Shown here: piece after piece, positions 29,079 to 37,982 of the stretch | Position numbering within the stretch: the stretch's first letter is position 1 | Layout of the letters: every line of letters begins with the position of its first letter | DNA from: CAWGMT01 sp963823675 | GTDB taxonomy: Bacteria > Planctomycetota > Planctomycetia > Isosphaerales > Isosphaeraceae | Assembly (NCBI GenBank): GCA_963823675.1 | Contig: CAWGMT010000007.1 | Location: 434,001 to 498,000 of the forward strand | Direction: 5' to 3' | DNA: 64,000 nt | Made by a program: the position numbers and the translations under genes | Notes under the pieces: generated by a model | Told to the model about the DNA's origin: nothing | Database searches by the model: none | The model's input: the letters and a program-made list of their open reading frames with translations, nothing else

Positions 29079-30215
29079 CTAGTACTGATCGGCGCTCAAG
29101 ACCTCTCCTCCGGCACGCGTGGACAAGGCCTGATAAACACCCATCGGCGGCCCAGCCGAGAACAGGCCGGTCAACGGATCGTATGCGACGTTGGTCGGTG
29201 CTCCGTTGCTGGGGTTATAGGGCCACGTATTGATCGAATCCTTCAGGAAGCGGACCGATCCGTCCAGGAAGCCGAAATTGCAGCCGCCGGGATGGAAGCT
29301 CGAGGCCGCGATCGAGAAGTTGTCTTCCTGCGCGTCGAAGCTGTAGAAATAGTCGCCGTTGGGGTCGTCGCCAATCCGCCCGAACGGGTTCATGGGATAG
29401 AGCGTGGTGAAGAGGGTGTCGCCGAAGCCCCCCGAAACCCACGCCCCGTTGTAGAGAAAATCGATCGAGTAGTACACATCAGGCGTCTGGCTGAATTTCC
29501 CATGAGCCTTTTCGCCAAATGCGAACGTGTTGCTCAGACCGTCGGTGACCGCGGCCAGGGTCGCCGGGGGCACGCTGCCGGGATTCAAGGGTGCGATCGG
29601 GTCGGGCTGCACGGGAGGATTCAACGTCGGCCAGCCGAGGTAAAAGAAGACGCCGTTGGCCTGGTTCAGGACCGCCTGGTGCTGGGCCGGCGAGGTAATC
29701 GTGATCGGGACCTTGCAGAACGTCCCCATGTTCCCGCCATAGCTGGTATACGTGAGGACCTGCGTCGAGCCATCCCAGCCCCAGCCGGCAAAAGGAACAT
29801 GGAGGCCGCTGATCGACCCATCGCTGGGACACCAGAGCACGCTCAGCCCGATCGAGCCGACGGTGCCATTATCGGCCGTCCAGTTGATCAGGCTGTAGTT
29901 ATAGGCGTTGGCCATGACTTGCTGCTCGAGGTAGGGGAGCATGCGCACAAACAGACTGCTGCCGACATAATAACCGTTGGGCGAGAACAAACAGTTCGCT
30001 CCGCAGTTCTCACGGGCCATCCCGTAGGGATAAATTCCGTTAGAACTTTCATAGTTTGATAGTGCCAGACCGAGCTGTTTCAGGTTATTGACGCACTGGG
30101 CGCGCCGGGCCGCTTCGCGGGCCGACTGCACGGCCGGAAGGAGCAGCGCGATCAACACCGCGATGATCGCGATCACCACCAGGAGCTCGATCAACGTGAA
30201 GCCGGGTCGTTTCAT
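29079..30215 (-). CDS. DUF1559 pseudopilin-like protein (prepilin N-terminal methylation motif)
   Basis: 378 residues from ATG 30215. The N-terminus KRPGFTLIELLVVIAIIAVL is a type IV prepilin/pseudopilin signal (cleavage after Gly, Glu at +5), then AREAARRAQCVNNLKQLGLA, the start of the DUF1559 domain. The end is diagnostic for DUF1559: NFGFLDGSVRFLKDSINTW. Such proteins occur in dozens of copies per planctomycete genome and are thought to form pili or surface fibres. The gene follows a small lipoprotein gene by 25 bp and lies downstream of a cobalamin riboswitch on the same strand, which suggests vitamin B12-dependent expression. Confidence 0.93.
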   Translation of the reverse strand: MKRPGFTLIELLVVIAIIAVLIALLLPAVQSAREAARRAQCVNNLKQLGLALSNYESSNGIYPYGMARENCGANCLFSPNGYYVGSSLFVRMLPYLEQQVMANAYNYSLINWTADNGTVGSIGLSVLWCPSDGSISGLHVPFAGWGWDGSTQVLTYTSYGGNMGTFCKVPITITSPAQHQAVLNQANGVFFYLGWPTLNPPVQPDPIAPLNPGSVPPATLAAVTDGLSNTFAFGEKAHGKFSQTPDVYYSIDFLYNGAWVSGGFGDTLFTTLYPMNPFGRIGDDPNGDYFYSFDAQEDNFSIAASSFHPGGCNFGFLDGSVRFLKDSINTWPYNPSNGAPTNVAYDPLTGLFSAGPPMGVYQALSTRAGGEVLSADQY

Positions 30216-30240
30216 AACCGGTCCTTTCCGTAAAAGAGAA

Positions 30241-30471
30241 TCATGGCCGCCGCTGGCTGGAGCGGCCGTTCGGTCGGCCAATGCTGGACTTGGACTGTTT
30301 CGGGCGCTGCTCGACATCGACCTTGCGGCGATCGACGATCTTGCGAGCCTCGTCGGGTAACTGCATCTCCTGGGAGGATCCGCCGCAACCGGCCAGGCAC
30401 GTGGCGAACACACTGATGCCTGCGGCCAGCAAGACCCGTTTTTGCATGCGCGCTATCCGCGTGGCCGACAT
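30241..30471 (-). CDS. Small lipoprotein
   Basis: 76 residues. ATG 30471 is chosen because GAGGAGAA lies 7 bp upstream; an internal ATG at 30447 is the alternative. After a basic N-terminus a hydrophobic stretch ends in the lipobox LAGC, followed by GG, then a charged tail rich in Lys/Arg/Gln. It is secreted and lipid-anchored. Small lipoproteins often neighbour DUF1559 genes. No enzymatic domain is visible. Confidence 0.75.
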   Translation of the reverse strand: MSATRIARMQKRVLLAAGISVFATCLAGCGGSSQEMQLPDEARKIVDRRKVDVEQRPKQSKSSIGRPNGRSSQRRP

Positions 30472-30586
30472 GACCGATTCTCCTCGTACAACGGACCAGG
30501 ACACCGCTTCTAGCACGCACCCCGAATCACGGAGTGTCACGCAAAAACTGACGCCTCCAACGCGGACAGGGAACGCCCGCGCCGAT

Positions 30587-30740
30587 CGCGCCCTCCTCGA
30601 TTTCCCAGTGGTGCGGGCCTGTGTGCCCGCCGCTGTCCTGCCAGCAAGTTCCTTTCATTGCGCAGCAACGCGACCAGAGACGCGCGCGAATTGCGCCCTC
30701 GTGTGCTTTCCCGATGGTGCGGGCTTCCGCCCGCCGCTCT
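30587..30740. repeat. Two GC hairpin repeats in the riboswitch-to-lipoprotein leader
   Basis: GCGGGC...GCCCGC stems at 30613-30630 and 30719-30734, each preceded by TTTCCC(A/G)(G/A)TGG and about 106 bp apart with related flanks. They match, in reverse, the hairpin at 23858-23877. They lie between the riboswitch and the lipoprotein start; whether they act as attenuators is unknown. The rest of 30472-30860 has no convincing gene. Confidence 0.65.
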
Positions 30741-30860
30741 CGGGCGCGGAAATCCGGCGGCTTCTCGCCGCGCGAGTCCGGTGCTGAAATCTCAGGATCG
30801 AGAAATAAAGGAGTTCTTTCGGCAGAGCCCGTCCCGCGCAGGGCATTTGCCGCAGTCGAT

Positions 30861-31062
30861 GTTGGTAGGTCTTCGGACTTCCGAGCTCGGGTGTCAGGCC
30901 TTCTCACCAATCCGGCTATCGAGTCGCCGGTCCAGCAATGGCCAATAGAGGGGTAACACCCATTTGCGCTCGGTCACCGCGGCGGGGCCGTTCCGGATTT
31001 GCACCGGGTTCCCTGTTCGCCGGCCTCGGCAGGCTGCCGAGCCCGGCCACCAAACACCTCGT
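30861..31062 (-). promoter_or_regulatory. Cobalamin (B12) riboswitch
   Basis: Read on the minus strand, the segment contains the conserved core AACCCGGTGCAAATCCGGA followed by ACGGCCCCGCCGCGGTGA, the hallmark of the cobalamin aptamer. It has a GAGGTGTTTGGTGG 5' part and a 3' part GGAAGTCCGAAGACCTACC corresponding to the conserved closing region. The downstream same-strand genes are the lipoprotein (start 30471) and the DUF1559 gene, about 390 nt away. No B12 synthesis or transport gene is next to it. The boundaries are estimates from the conserved blocks. Confidence 0.85.
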
Positions 31063-31115
31063 GACGTAGGGGAATCATATCGGCGCGATGGAAGCCGTGT
31101 CAACAAGATTCACCC

Positions 31116-32405
31116 TCACTTTCCAGCCGTTCTCTCTGCATCTTCCTTCACCCACCGCAAGACGTGCGGCATGCACGCGACCGGCCCGGGATCGGCGTAG
31201 AACAGGGGGGCTCGAATCAGCTCGGCGTGATTGGCGTGAATCGTGACATGGTCAGTCACGCCTTCCAGCCGCGTCCGTTCGACGGCGACGCATCCATCGC
31301 CCGTGCCATCCGTCAGCTCGTCGAGGATCTGTGGCAAGTCAGAGGTCGCCGCGCGGGTCAACTGGCCGAAGATTCCGGAATTGCGGGTCACGAGCCCGAT
31401 CCGCTCATCGAGCTGCCGGCGGCCCTCCCGCGTCAGAAAACCGCTGTCGCCCGCCAGGATGTGGTAGGAAACTCCGCGCGGCGCGGACGCGCGTTAGTAC
31501 CTCTGAGAAAGGCACTTCCCGGCAAGAGATCCTGGGCCGCCTGACCGAGCCCGTCCGAAAGGCTCAGCATCGCCTTGGCGGTATTCTTGCCGTTGATCGC
31601 CTTGAGTCCATTCACGAGCTGATAGACCGTCTGTACTCGCGATAAGTAGGAGCCGTGATTCACGGGGGCGATCAAGATCAGTGATGAGACGTCGGCTGCC
31701 CAGGTCCGATCATCCTCGACCAGAGACCGCGCGAGCAAGGCGCCCATGGAGTGGGCGACGATGACCCAGGGCCGATCGTCCCGAGACTGGCGCCGAAACT
31801 CGGCCCAGTCGCGGGCAAAGCCGGCACACGACTCGGCGATGCGCCGATTAAACGGATAATCATAGAGCACGATACCGTATCCAGCCTCCTCGAGCTGGGG
31901 GATCATGTGGACGAAGCCTCCCGACGACGAATTCAGCCCGTGCACCAGGCAGAGGGTCGGGCGCGTGGGGTCGTTGGGCCGATAGGATTTCAGGGCCCTC
32001 ATCCCGTAAGACTGCTTTCTCCTGGCCGCCTCGCTGGCTCGGTTGGCGAGCCGCTGTAGCCGCTCGGCCCACTCGCCGCGCCGGTTGGGAGCCAGAATCC
32101 GCTCGTCGATCGAGAGAACCAGGGACCGCGGCCGGAATTCAATCGCGACTTCCGGTCCCAGGGTCTCCGAGAGCAGCGACTTGGTCAATCCGCGCGAGGC
32201 CCTGGGTTGACAGTGTGAGATCGGCCGCCGCCCGATCGAAGGCGATTCCGGTCGCGGTCGCAAGCCGCGACACAATCTCGGCGACTTGAACCTGACCAGC
32301 CTCCCCAATCGGCACCTCGACCGACCGCGCGTCTGAACCAGAAACCGGCGCTGAGCCCACCATCAAATTGAAAATCGAAGCCCAGAACACGAATGCTCCC
32401 AACAT
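31116..32405 (-). CDS. Exported alpha/beta-hydrolase (lipase-like); two frame breaks
   Basis: From ATG 32405 with a signal peptide (MLGAFVFWASIFNLMVGSAP). The core shows the fold's early strand and turn LCLVHGLNSSSGGF and the nucleophile elbow in VIVAHSMGALLARS, so Ser lies in GHSxG-like AHSMG. The late His is probably in DHVTIHANHAEL near the C-terminus. The frame breaks near 32200 and again near 31480, where the other frame continues cleanly as RGVSYHILAGDSGFL. The likely product is an extracytoplasmic esterase or lipase of about 430 residues. It reads away from the riboswitch boundary on the same strand, so the riboswitch lies just after its stop and does not control it. Confidence 0.75.
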
Positions 32406-32523
32406 TGAAGACCAGCCTCGTTAGATCCTGCAGTGCCCCGAGCCGTCCATTCCCTATTCAGGCTGACCGAAATCGGCCAATTCCGCAAGGCGCGGATCAA
32501 TTAGAGTTTAGACTGGATCCGTG

Positions 32524-32823
32524 AACGCCGTCGCCGTTGGCTCCGGGTTAAACGAGTGCGGCGGTTGCGGCTGGGCCGCACTCTGCCGTCAGTGGTTAAA
32601 CGCCGTCGCCGTTGGCTCCGGGTTAAACGAGTGCGGCGGTTGCGGCTGGGCCGCGCTCTGCCGTCAGTGGTTAAACGCCGTCGCCGTTGGCTCCGGGTTA
32701 AACGAGTGCGGCGATCGCGGCTGGGCCGCACTCTGCCGTCAGTGGTTAAACGCCGTCGCCGTTGGCTCCGGGTTAAACGAGTGCGGCGGTTGCGGCTGGG
32801 CCGCACTCTGACGTCAGTGGTTA
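32524..32823 (+). repeat. Four exact-length tandem 75-bp repeats
   Basis: Units start at 32524, 32599, 32674 and 32749; they differ at only a few positions and fill exactly 300 bp. Each carries GCCGTCGCCGTTGGCTCCGG, GTTAAACGAG and an internal GAGTGCGGC...GCCGCACTC hairpin. Related single units occur at about 2530-2610, 6711-6825 and 14008-14078. The array ends 38 bp before the start of a secreted hydrolase gene. The remainder of 32406-32523 has no gene. Confidence 0.95.
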
Positions 32824-32861
32824 AAATGGTCTCGGAACATCTTCTCCGGAAGGGGGTTCGC

Positions 32862-33638
32862 ATGGACGGAATTCATCGACCGATCATGGCAGCGCTGGTG
32901 ATAAGTCTATTTCTCGTTCTGGAAAGTGTGCTGGCTGGTCCTGAGCCGGCGTCGCGGACCTTCGACGCCAAAGGGGTCAGACTGCACTACCTCGTCGCGG
33001 GAAAGGGCGAGCCGGTCGTCTTGATTCACGGGCTGCACTCGAGCGCCGACATCAACTGGAGACTGACCGGCGTTTTCGGTGAGCTTGCTCAAGACCACAC
33101 GGTGATCGCACTCGACCTGCCGGGCCATGGGCGCTCGGATAAGCCGGGCGACGATCAAGCGTACGGTCTCCAGGTTGTCGAGGACGTCGTCCTCCTCCTC
33201 GACAGTCTGAAGATCAAGAAAGCGCACATCGTCGGCTATTCGGCGGGCGGCATGGTTGCGCTCAAGTTCCTGGCTCAGCATCCCGAGCGGGCCCTCTCCG
33301 GGACGATCGGCGGCATGGGATGGTTGCGCCAGGGCAGTCGTCTCCAGGCGTTCTGGGAGAGAATCCCAGCCCGCGAGGGCGGCCGCACGCCGGCCGCGTT
33401 CATCCGCGGCATCGCTGATCTGGCGCTCTCCGAGGAGGAGCTCAAGAAAATCACAGTTCCCGTCAAGGTCATAGTCGGTGACCGCGACCCCGTAAAGCGG
33501 CTTTACGTGGCTCCGTTGCGACACGCTCGCCCGGACTGGCCGGTCGTCGAGATCGAGGACGCCGGCCACATCAATTGCATCGTCAAGCCGCAGTTCCGGA
33601 GCGCGGTAACGGGCTGGATCAAGGAACGATCGAAGTAA
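32862..33638 (+). CDS. Secreted alpha/beta-hydrolase
   Basis: 258 residues from ATG 32862 (AGGGGG upstream); the open frame extends back through the repeats, but only this start has a ribosome site and a signal peptide (MAALVISLFLVLESVLAG). Canonical fold: oxyanion region VVLIHGLHSS, IALDLPGHGRSDKP, nucleophile elbow GYSAGG, acidic residue in VIVGDRDPVK, and His in IEDAGHINC. The catalytic triad is intact. The substrate is unknown; esterase- or haloalkane-dehalogenase-like folds are equally compatible. It is convergent with the cbb3 accessory genes. Confidence 0.88.
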   Translation: MDGIHRPIMAALVISLFLVLESVLAGPEPASRTFDAKGVRLHYLVAGKGEPVVLIHGLHSSADINWRLTGVFGELAQDHTVIALDLPGHGRSDKPGDDQAYGLQVVEDVVLLLDSLKIKKAHIVGYSAGGMVALKFLAQHPERALSGTIGGMGWLRQGSRLQAFWERIPAREGGRTPAAFIRGIADLALSEEELKKITVPVKVIVGDRDPVKRLYVAPLRHARPDWPVVEIEDAGHINCIVKPQFRSAVTGWIKERSK

Positions 33639-33659
33639 GGAGGTTAGCTTCAAGGAGCG

Positions 33660-34382
33660 TCAACCCCCCGACGAACCACAAAGCATGCACCGTGCGGCCT
33701 CGGGCACGCCCCAGATCTGGAGGAAAAATACGCCGCGCGCGATCGACACCAGCCCGGTCAGCAAGACGCAAACCGCCGAGATTCGCAGCAAGCTCTGCCG
33801 CCTCGCATAGGAGAGCAAGGACGCCCCGGCGCCCGCCAGGATCATGAGCGGTGCGGTCCCCGCGCCGAAGAGGATCATGATGACGAGCCCGGCCCATACG
33901 CTCGCCGAGCTGCTCGCCAGGGCCAGGAAGCCGTAAACCAGGCCACAGGGTAAAAAACCGGTGAGAACCCCGGCGAGCAGCACATCGCGCAAGCGCGGCG
34001 AGGCCAGGAACGGCCCGACGAAGCTGCGGGCCAGGCAGAGCGAGCCTCCAGCAGGTTGGTTCGAGAAGAGCCGTCCTGGAGCCAGACCGAGCGCGATCAA
34101 TCCTTGAGCCGTGAGCAACAATCCCGCGAGCATGCAAAGCACGGCCTGGGCATTGATCCAGTAGGCCGCCCTGCTCGCGACCCACAAGCCCGCGTAGCCG
34201 GCGGCGATCCCCAGAAACGAATAGGTGAAGATGCGGCCCGCGCTGTAGATCAACTGCCTTTGTAGGTTGGAGAGCACGCCGGCCGCGTTGATTCCAATGG
34301 CAACGGCAAAACCGCCGCACATGCCGATGCAGTGCGCCGAGCCGAGCAGACCGCCCAGGAATACCAGTGGCAGCTCGATCAT
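33660..34382 (-). CDS. Sulfite-exporter TauE/SafE-like (UreH-type) membrane protein of the cbb3 cluster
   Basis: 240 residues, about six membrane segments. The N-terminal GSAHCIGMCGGFAVAIG with two Cys is the signature of the COG2836 branch (cytochrome biogenesis/copper-linked) rather than sulfite exporters. This branch is regularly encoded next to ccoI in cbb3 clusters and is thought to help metal handling or oxidase maturation. Its ATG at 34382 overlaps the TGA of the copper ATPase gene (ATGA), so the two are translationally coupled. Confidence 0.82.
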   Translation of the reverse strand: MIELPLVFLGGLLGSAHCIGMCGGFAVAIGINAAGVLSNLQRQLIYSAGRIFTYSFLGIAAGYAGLWVASRAAYWINAQAVLCMLAGLLLTAQGLIALGLAPGRLFSNQPAGGSLCLARSFVGPFLASPRLRDVLLAGVLTGFLPCGLVYGFLALASSSASVWAGLVIMILFGAGTAPLMILAGAGASLLSYARRQSLLRISAVCVLLTGLVSIARGVFFLQIWGVPEAARCMLCGSSGG

Positions 34383-36646
34383 GTTCGGGTGATCTCCGCG
34401 GCGATCGGTCGATCCACCGCGATGGCGGGTTCGCGCGACAGGCTTCGTTCCAGCGCTCGCGTGGGAATCGGAATCGCCATCGATGGCTCCGCGACCAAGG
34501 GCGCCACTTCATCCAGGGCGATCGTAAACGGCTGGCTCAATCGTAAGGAATTGACGGTTACCAGAGCACTGCTGGCGACCATCAGAAACGCGGCCAGCGC
34601 CGGATTGAGCCACCCCAGTGCCGCAAACCCTATTCCAAAGCTATTGTACCCAAAAGCCCAGATCAGGTTCCACCGGATGACTCGCCGGGTGCGCCTGGCC
34701 AGCTCGATGCTCCAGGGAATTCGGTAGAGCTCGTCGCCCAGCAAACAAACCGACGCCGAATCGCGTGACACGTCCGTTCCACAACCCAGGGCGATGCCGA
34801 CGTCGCTGGCTGCCAGGGCAGGGGCGTCGTTGATGCCGTCGCCGACCATGCAGACCGGGCCGATCGTTTGATGGACGCGTTCGATTGCACGAACTTTCTG
34901 AGCCGGTAGAAGCTCGGCTTCGACGCTCACACCGAGCTCTCTGGCGATCACCCGCCCGCGCCCGGCATGATCGCCGGTGAGCACGCCCACGTCCATCCGC
35001 TCGGCGGAAAGCCACCGCGTGACGGCGCGGGCCGCGGGCCTCCACTCCTCGTCAAAGACGAAAAGCCCGCGCACCTGGTCGTCCCACCCGACCATGCACA
35101 GCGGCAGCCCAGTGGATTCGGCATCCTCCACAGCCTTCTGGAGCCTGGCACCCAGAGACAGTCCCTGCTCGCGCATGAACCGCGCGCTGCCGAGGACGAC
35201 CCGGGATCGGGTTTCATCAGCCACGGTTCCCTGAATTCCCAGGCCGGACACGACGCGGATCTCGGTCATGTCGCCATTAGCAAGTCGGGGCCGCTCACAG
35301 GCCGCCTGGATGATGGCCCGTGACAACGCGTGAGACGAGGCGCCCGCGAGTGCCGCCGTGCGCGCCACGATCGCTGCTCGCTCACGATCGTATTCGACGA
35401 TGCAGTCCGAAACGGTCGCGGCGCCTGTCGTGAGAGTGCCGGTCTTGTCGAACCGAACCGCCACGACCTCCGCCAGCCGTTCCAGAGCCTCTCCGCTGCG
35501 AAACAATACACGCACGGAGGCGGCGGTTCCCAGGGCGCTCCAGATGGCCAGCGGGGCTGCCAGACCGAGAGCACAAGGGCAGGCGATCAAGGTGACAGCC
35601 AGACCGGCCCAGAGCCCGCGCCCGAGCGAGCCAAGGGCCCAGTGGACTCCGATGGCAGAAAGCGCGATCAAAAAGACCGCGGGAACGAAGCGGCTGGCGG
35701 CGCGATCGGCCAGCCGATGATATCTCCCCTTCGATTTGCGAGCGCTCTCTACCATCTCGACCAGCCGGGCGAGCGTTCCCTGGTCGCCGATCGCGCTCAC
35801 GCGGATGGTTAGCTCGCCATCGAGATTGAGCGTGCCCCCGAGCACGCGATCTCCCGGCTCCTTGAGCACGGGCCGGCTCTCCCCGGTCAGGACCTGCTCG
35901 TCCGCCAGCCCGCGACTTCGAACCACCCGCCCATCCACCGGAAATCGCTCGCCGGGCAAGACCCTCAGCAGATCGTCAACCGCGACATCCGAGAGCGAGG
36001 CCCACTGCTCCTCATGATGACTGATGCGCCGGACCTTCTCGGGTAATAGCCTGGTCAGGGCGTCGAGTGCCGCGTTGGCCTTGAGCTTGCCGTTGGCCTC
36101 GAGCCAGCGGCCCAGGGTCGTCATGACCAGAATCACGCAGCCCACCTCGAAGTAAATCGGTCCCCGCCCGCGAACCACGGACAGAAACGAGAAGAGAAAC
36201 GACGCGGCGACACCGCTCGCCAGCAGCCAGTCGGTCGAAAGAATGCCCAAGAAGAGCCCCTGCCAGGCGTGCCGGAACAGGGGAAAACCCAGAAAAAACA
36301 GCACCGGCAGCGAGAACAGCAGGATCAGGTGCCGGAAGAGCCCATGGATCGTGACAGCCAGCGAGCCGGCGGATTCGACCGGGCCATAAACATCCGTGGA
36401 CCAGAGCGCCATGGTGAAGGCCATGACATTCATGGTGCAGAAGATGGCAAGGCCGAGACGGACGAGCGTGGAATGGGACGAATGTTCGTCGCTCTTCTCC
36501 TCGAGGATGGCCGCCGCGATCCGGCATCCCAGGCAGCAGTAGCGACGCTCCTCGCGAGCCTGCGCCGCGGGCCGATAATCCCACCACCCGGCGGGCAAAG
36601 GCAGCTTGCAAAAGTCGCAGACTGCTGGCCGAGGCTCGGTCGTCAT
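34379..36646 (-). CDS. ccoI: Copper-translocating P1B-type ATPase of the cbb3 cluster (CcoI/FixI-like)
   Basis: 755 residues from ATG 36646. The N-terminus carries Cys pairs (CDFCKLPLP and CCLGC) instead of a classical GMTC heavy-metal domain, as in FixI/CcoI-type proteins. Membrane segments are followed by the actuator (VLTGESRPV), the ion-binding CPC in IACPCALGLAAP, the phosphorylation site DKTGTLT, and the hinge MVGDGINDAPALAASDVG. It supplies copper for the binuclear centre of the cbb3 oxidase. Start and stop both overlap the neighbouring genes by 4 bp (ATGA), so it is an integral operon member. The symbol is inferred from context as well as sequence. Confidence 0.92.
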   Translation of the reverse strand: MTTEPRPAVCDFCKLPLPAGWWDYRPAAQAREERRYCCLGCRIAAAILEEKSDEHSSHSTLVRLGLAIFCTMNVMAFTMALWSTDVYGPVESAGSLAVTIHGLFRHLILLFSLPVLFFLGFPLFRHAWQGLFLGILSTDWLLASGVAASFLFSFLSVVRGRGPIYFEVGCVILVMTTLGRWLEANGKLKANAALDALTRLLPEKVRRISHHEEQWASLSDVAVDDLLRVLPGERFPVDGRVVRSRGLADEQVLTGESRPVLKEPGDRVLGGTLNLDGELTIRVSAIGDQGTLARLVEMVESARKSKGRYHRLADRAASRFVPAVFLIALSAIGVHWALGSLGRGLWAGLAVTLIACPCALGLAAPLAIWSALGTAASVRVLFRSGEALERLAEVVAVRFDKTGTLTTGAATVSDCIVEYDRERAAIVARTAALAGASSHALSRAIIQAACERPRLANGDMTEIRVVSGLGIQGTVADETRSRVVLGSARFMREQGLSLGARLQKAVEDAESTGLPLCMVGWDDQVRGLFVFDEEWRPAARAVTRWLSAERMDVGVLTGDHAGRGRVIARELGVSVEAELLPAQKVRAIERVHQTIGPVCMVGDGINDAPALAASDVGIALGCGTDVSRDSASVCLLGDELYRIPWSIELARRTRRVIRWNLIWAFGYNSFGIGFAALGWLNPALAAFLMVASSALVTVNSLRLSQPFTIALDEVAPLVAEPSMAIPIPTRALERSLSREPAIAVDRPIAAEITRT

Positions 36647-36843
36647 GGGGGTGCAAGCAGCTCGGACTGAAGTGCCGGCAAGTACCAGGTCACGACATAC
36701 GCGATCGCACCGCACCAGAAAACGATCCAGATCAGCCGAACATACCAGGGGATCGCATTGCCGGTGTATTGAAGGAATATGCTCTCTTGTTCAGCCGTCG
36801 TCGCTTCGACAGCGCCAGTCGTAGTTTGTGCGGATTGAGCCAT
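36643..36843 (-). CDS. Small single-span membrane protein of the cbb3 operon (CcoP N-terminal/CcoQ-like)
   Basis: 66 residues from ATG 36843. A polar N-terminus is followed by IPWYVRLIWIVFWCGAIAYVV, one membrane segment, and a short WYLPALQ tail. The IPWYVRLIW pattern resembles the short N-terminal anchor of CcoP/FixP. In this operon the diheme cytochrome is a separate lipoprotein (40126), so this peptide may be a detached anchor subunit. Its stop overlaps the ccoI start (ATGA). Confidence 0.75.
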   Translation of the reverse strand: MAQSAQTTTGAVEATTAEQESIFLQYTGNAIPWYVRLIWIVFWCGAIAYVVTWYLPALQSELLAPP

Positions 36844-36891
36844 GTTGCGTCCGTCTGCCTCCGCCAAAGGAATCGGGTCCTGATCTTGATC

Positions 36892-37224
36892 TTAATACCA
36901 CCCGGCATCTTCACCTTGCTCGAGATCGAGCCTGCGCTCGTTGTCGAGCATTGCGTATTTGGGTTTCTCGATATCGCGAAACATCCCGTGGGCAACGGCC
37001 CACCAGAACATGAAGAAGAAGCCCAGGCTCGCGAGCAGATAATTCACGATCGGCGTGATGGCGAAGACACCGTCGACCTCGCCGCGATAGATCAGGATGA
37101 ACTCCCGAAACTTGTTGGCGAAGCCGACCAGGCTGGGAATCAGGATCACGAGCGCAAAGACGATCGTCGTGATGACCTGAGATCGCCGGGTCGAGCTCGC
37201 CGCGGTCTTCTCGGTGCGTTTCAT
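36892..37224 (-). CDS. Small membrane protein of the cbb3 operon
   Basis: 110 residues from ATG 37224. Membrane segments lie at about residues 20-38 and 58-80, and the C-terminal tail (EKPKYAMLDNERRLDLE) is charged. No heme motif. Its start overlaps the stop of ccoO by 4 bp (ATGA), so it is a genuine operon member, probably an accessory or assembly subunit. I do not recognise the family; CcoQ- or CcoH-like roles are possible. Confidence 0.75.
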   Translation of the reverse strand: MKRTEKTAASSTRRSQVITTIVFALVILIPSLVGFANKFREFILIYRGEVDGVFAITPIVNYLLASLGFFFMFWWAVAHGMFRDIEKPKYAMLDNERRLDLEQGEDAGWY

Positions 37225-37928
37225 CGGCCGCTCCCCTTCGACTTCGCTTCCAGGCCCCAGACGAGCGATGGGTGGTAATCTTCGTAATAAGGATAGCTTT
37301 CCAGCCACGATCCCAGCCACTGGACGTAAATGATCAGCGCCAGCCCGCGGTCATTGGGCCGATCGGGAGATCCCTTGAAGAACCAAGGGTATTCGGGCAT
37401 GGGCGATCCGGTCGAGAGCATGGTCGGCTGAAAGAAGTGGACGGCGTGCCAATCGTTCGACCGGCGGCCTCCTTCACGGCTGAGGTCGGGCCCGATCCGC
37501 CGGGTGCCGAACAGCACGGGGCGCTGAAGTCGGTTCTGGTATTCCTCGGTCTTGGACACCGGCCCGAAGCGGCGATCCTCGTTGGAGACGGGACGAACGA
37601 ACTGGCTGTGGCAGTGCCAGCAGCCTTCGGCCACGTAGATATCGTGGCCTTTCTTCAGGGTCTCTCGAGTCCTGTCGGTGAGCCACTTTTCGCGCGCGGC
37701 GGCCTCCTGGGGCAGGGGGCCGTACACCTCGGCAAAGCTGTCGGGAAACCGGCGCGCCAGGTCCTCGAACTGAAAGCGGAGGTGGCCGTTCCTGGCCACG
37801 AGCTGTTCGACGGTCTGTTCCGGCAGATGGCGATACATGAGCGCGGGCACCAGTGCGTTCGACAGGAACGCCAGGCCGAAGAACCCCAGCCCCGCGATCA
37901 GGAAGACCCCCGTTTTCGACTCGAGCAT
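37221..37928 (-). CDS. ccoO: cbb3-type cytochrome c oxidase subunit II (CcoO/FixO)
   Basis: 235 residues. An N-terminal membrane anchor (residues 7-30) is followed by a monoheme cytochrome c domain with CWHCH at 103-107 in YVAEGCWHCHSQFVRP, typical of CcoO, plus RRIGPDLSREGGRRSNDWH and the heme-ligand methionine region STGSPMPEYPWFF. It passes electrons from soluble or membrane cytochromes to CcoN. It lies 54 bp after ccoN and overlaps the next small gene by 4 bp. Confidence 0.93.
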   Translation of the reverse strand: MLESKTGVFLIAGLGFFGLAFLSNALVPALMYRHLPEQTVEQLVARNGHLRFQFEDLARRFPDSFAEVYGPLPQEAAAREKWLTDRTRETLKKGHDIYVAEGCWHCHSQFVRPVSNEDRRFGPVSKTEEYQNRLQRPVLFGTRRIGPDLSREGGRRSNDWHAVHFFQPTMLSTGSPMPEYPWFFKGSPDRPNDRGLALIIYVQWLGSWLESYPYYEDYHPSLVWGLEAKSKGSGR

Positions 37929-37982
37929 GTGCGGCGAATCCTCGAATGCAAGCCGATGGTTCCCAGCCGCGATTCGCGCCGG

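Noticed and set aside
28950..30059. Forward open frame of 369 codons
   Set aside because: Antisense of the DUF1559 gene, which has unmistakable pseudopilin and DUF1559 motifs.
30527..30910. Minus-strand ORF between riboswitch and lipoprotein
   Set aside because: It overlaps the riboswitch 3' end and GC hairpin repeats; Arg-rich, with no recognisable domain or ribosome site.
32556..32861. N-terminal extension of the secreted hydrolase into the 75-bp repeats
   Set aside because: The 75-bp period keeps the frame open by chance; the Arg-rich sequence lacks a ribosome site, and a signal peptide begins at 32862.
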